Position numbers and translations under genes: made by a program. A stretch of DNA of 7,043 bases, taken from Bacillota bacterium (GTDB taxonomy: Bacteria > Bacillota > Clostridia > Lachnospirales > Lachnospiraceae). Positions 6,246 to 7,043 of the stretch are shown one piece after another. The notes below the pieces were generated by a model. That model had not been told where the DNA came from. It saw only the letters and a list, made by a program, of their open reading frames with translations, and made no database searches. The number at the start of each line of letters is the position of its first letter. Position 1 is the first letter of the stretch. The stretch covers positions 1-7,043 of the forward strand of contig JAFAEB010000209.1 of assembly GCA_023424235.1 (NCBI GenBank), in the 5' to 3' direction.

Positions 6246-6950
6246 ATGGGAACGAACAAAGAACTGATTTTAATTGTTGAAGATGAACTTACCATCTGTA
6301 ATTTTATTGCAACTACCTTATTAGCTCATGACTATAGAGTAATAAAGTGTAATACAGGAAGTGATGCCCTCTCATTAGTGACATCACACTGTCCAGATCT
6401 TATTTTACTAGATTTAGGTCTCCCTGATATGGACGGAAATACAATCATAAAGGAGATCAGAAACTGGTCATCATTACCAATTATTATTATTTCCGCAAGG
6501 ATAGAAGAAAAAGATAAGGTACAAGCCCTAGACCTTGGTGCAGATGATTATATAACAAAACCTTTTGGTACAAAAGAATTATTAGCTAGAATCCGTACTG
6601 CCTTACGTCACCATAATTTTAATACTAATAAAACATCATGTCATCAATATAAGGTAAAGGATTTACTTATAGATTTTGATAAAAGAATGGTATTTGTAGA
6701 TCAAAAAGAAGTACATTTGACTCAGATTGAATATAAAATAATTACTTTATTAGCAAATCATGCTGGTAAAGTGTTAACCTATGACTTTCTGCTAACGAAT
6801 ATATGGGGACCTTATTCTACAAATGATAATCAAATATTACGTGTAAATATGGCTAATATAAGAAGAAAAATTGAAAAAAATCCTGGTGATCCAAAATATA
6901 TTTTTACTGAAGTAGGAATTGGTTATCGTATGGTTTATGATGATATGTAG
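6246..6950 (+). CDS. kdpE: KdpE-like response regulator, OmpR family
   Basis: This 234-residue two-domain transcription regulator is the partner of the kinase upstream. The receiver domain (about 6-120) has the acidic pair E12/D13, phospho-acceptor D56 within LLDLGLPD, the switch serine S83 in ISAR and K105 in TKPFG, so it is complete. The C-terminal winged-helix DNA-binding domain (about 132-230) has the typical HLTQIEYKII entry, the GKVLT turn, a recognition-helix region around 195-208 and the GIGYRM ending. LDLGLPD, SARIEEKDKVQALD, DDYITKPFG and the WGP motif at 187-189 are strikingly close to KdpE. Its ATG is one base after the kinase TAA. KdpE normally activates kdpFABC; no such genes are in the window, so the likely targets are its own divergent promoter region and the Ktr and pit genes facing it, which is inference from layout. 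Confidence 0.94.
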   Translation: MGTNKELILIVEDELTICNFIATTLLAHDYRVIKCNTGSDALSLVTSHCPDLILLDLGLPDMDGNTIIKEIRNWSSLPIIIISARIEEKDKVQALDLGADDYITKPFGTKELLARIRTALRHHNFNTNKTSCHQYKVKDLLIDFDKRMVFVDQKEVHLTQIEYKIITLLANHAGKVLTYDFLLTNIWGPYSTNDNQILRVNMANIRRKIEKNPGDPKYIFTEVGIGYRMVYDDM

Positions 6951-6973
6951 AAATTATACTTGATAAAAGATAG

Positions 6974-7017
6974 CTAGTACTAAGGTAAAATCGTACGTCC
7001 TAGTACTAAAGTAAAAT
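6974..7017. repeat. Tandem pair of 18-bp direct repeats containing palindrome TAGTACTA
   Basis: CTAGTACTAAGGTAAAAT (6974-6991) recurs as CTAGTACTAAAGTAAAAT (7000-7017), 17 of 18 bases identical, offset by 26 bases. Each copy begins with the perfect 8-bp palindrome TAGTACTA (6975-6982 and 7001-7008), so the copies could also pair with each other in RNA. The pair lies 24 bases after the response regulator stop. No U-tract follows, so it does not look like a standard terminator. It may be an operator pair for the next gene or the edge of a longer repeat element beyond the window. Confidence 0.6.
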
Positions 7018-7043
7018 TTCACTTCCTTTAACCCTAATAAAGC

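Noticed and set aside
6974..7017. CRISPR array start or intrinsic terminator
   Set aside because: The repeats are 18 bp with 8-bp spacers, only two copies are seen, and there is no GC-rich stem with a U-tract.

Overview
The window is AT-rich throughout (about one third G+C by eye), has strong AGGAGG-type ribosome binding sites, and carries a YtvI-type sporulation membrane protein at its left edge. Together these point to a spore-forming low-GC Firmicute of the Clostridia, probably of Lachnospiraceae type. The genus-level guess is inference. It reads as ordinary chromosomal DNA: no phage, IS, CRISPR, tRNA or rRNA was seen.

Layout. Positions 1-4423 are all minus-strand and, read right to left, form one probable transport operon: a PiT-type phosphate permease (4423-3371), a DUF47/PhoU-like accessory protein (3139-2516), a KtrB/TrkH-type potassium channel subunit (2487-1195), its KtrA/TrkA-type RCK regulator (1175-498), and the first 160 codons of an AI-2E/YtvI-family membrane protein (482, running off the left edge). 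The last four genes are tightly packed (gaps of 28, 19 and 15 bases). A 231-base AT-rich gap separates the permease from DUF47 and contains a plausible internal promoter. Positions 4424-4714 are a divergent regulatory region with a perfect TATAAT box, two dyads and a cluster of TTAACA-like hexamers. Positions 4715-6950 are plus-strand and hold a KdpD-like histidine kinase and a KdpE-like OmpR-family response regulator, one base apart. The last 93 bases hold a 26-bp-spaced pair of 18-bp direct repeats cut close by the window edge.

How it may work together. The kinase and regulator resemble the potassium-sensing pair KdpD/KdpE, but the kinase has only the C-terminal half of KdpD (four membrane helices, GAF-like domain, kinase core), and no kdpFABC pump genes are present. 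Facing it is a Ktr-type K+ channel with its nucleotide-binding gate, placed downstream of a phosphate permease and its DUF47 partner. The simplest reading is a locus in which a shortened KdpDE system controls K+ uptake through Ktr, possibly together with low-affinity phosphate uptake. The gene calls are well supported; the joint K+/phosphate regulation is inferred from layout and from operator-like repeats between the divergent units.
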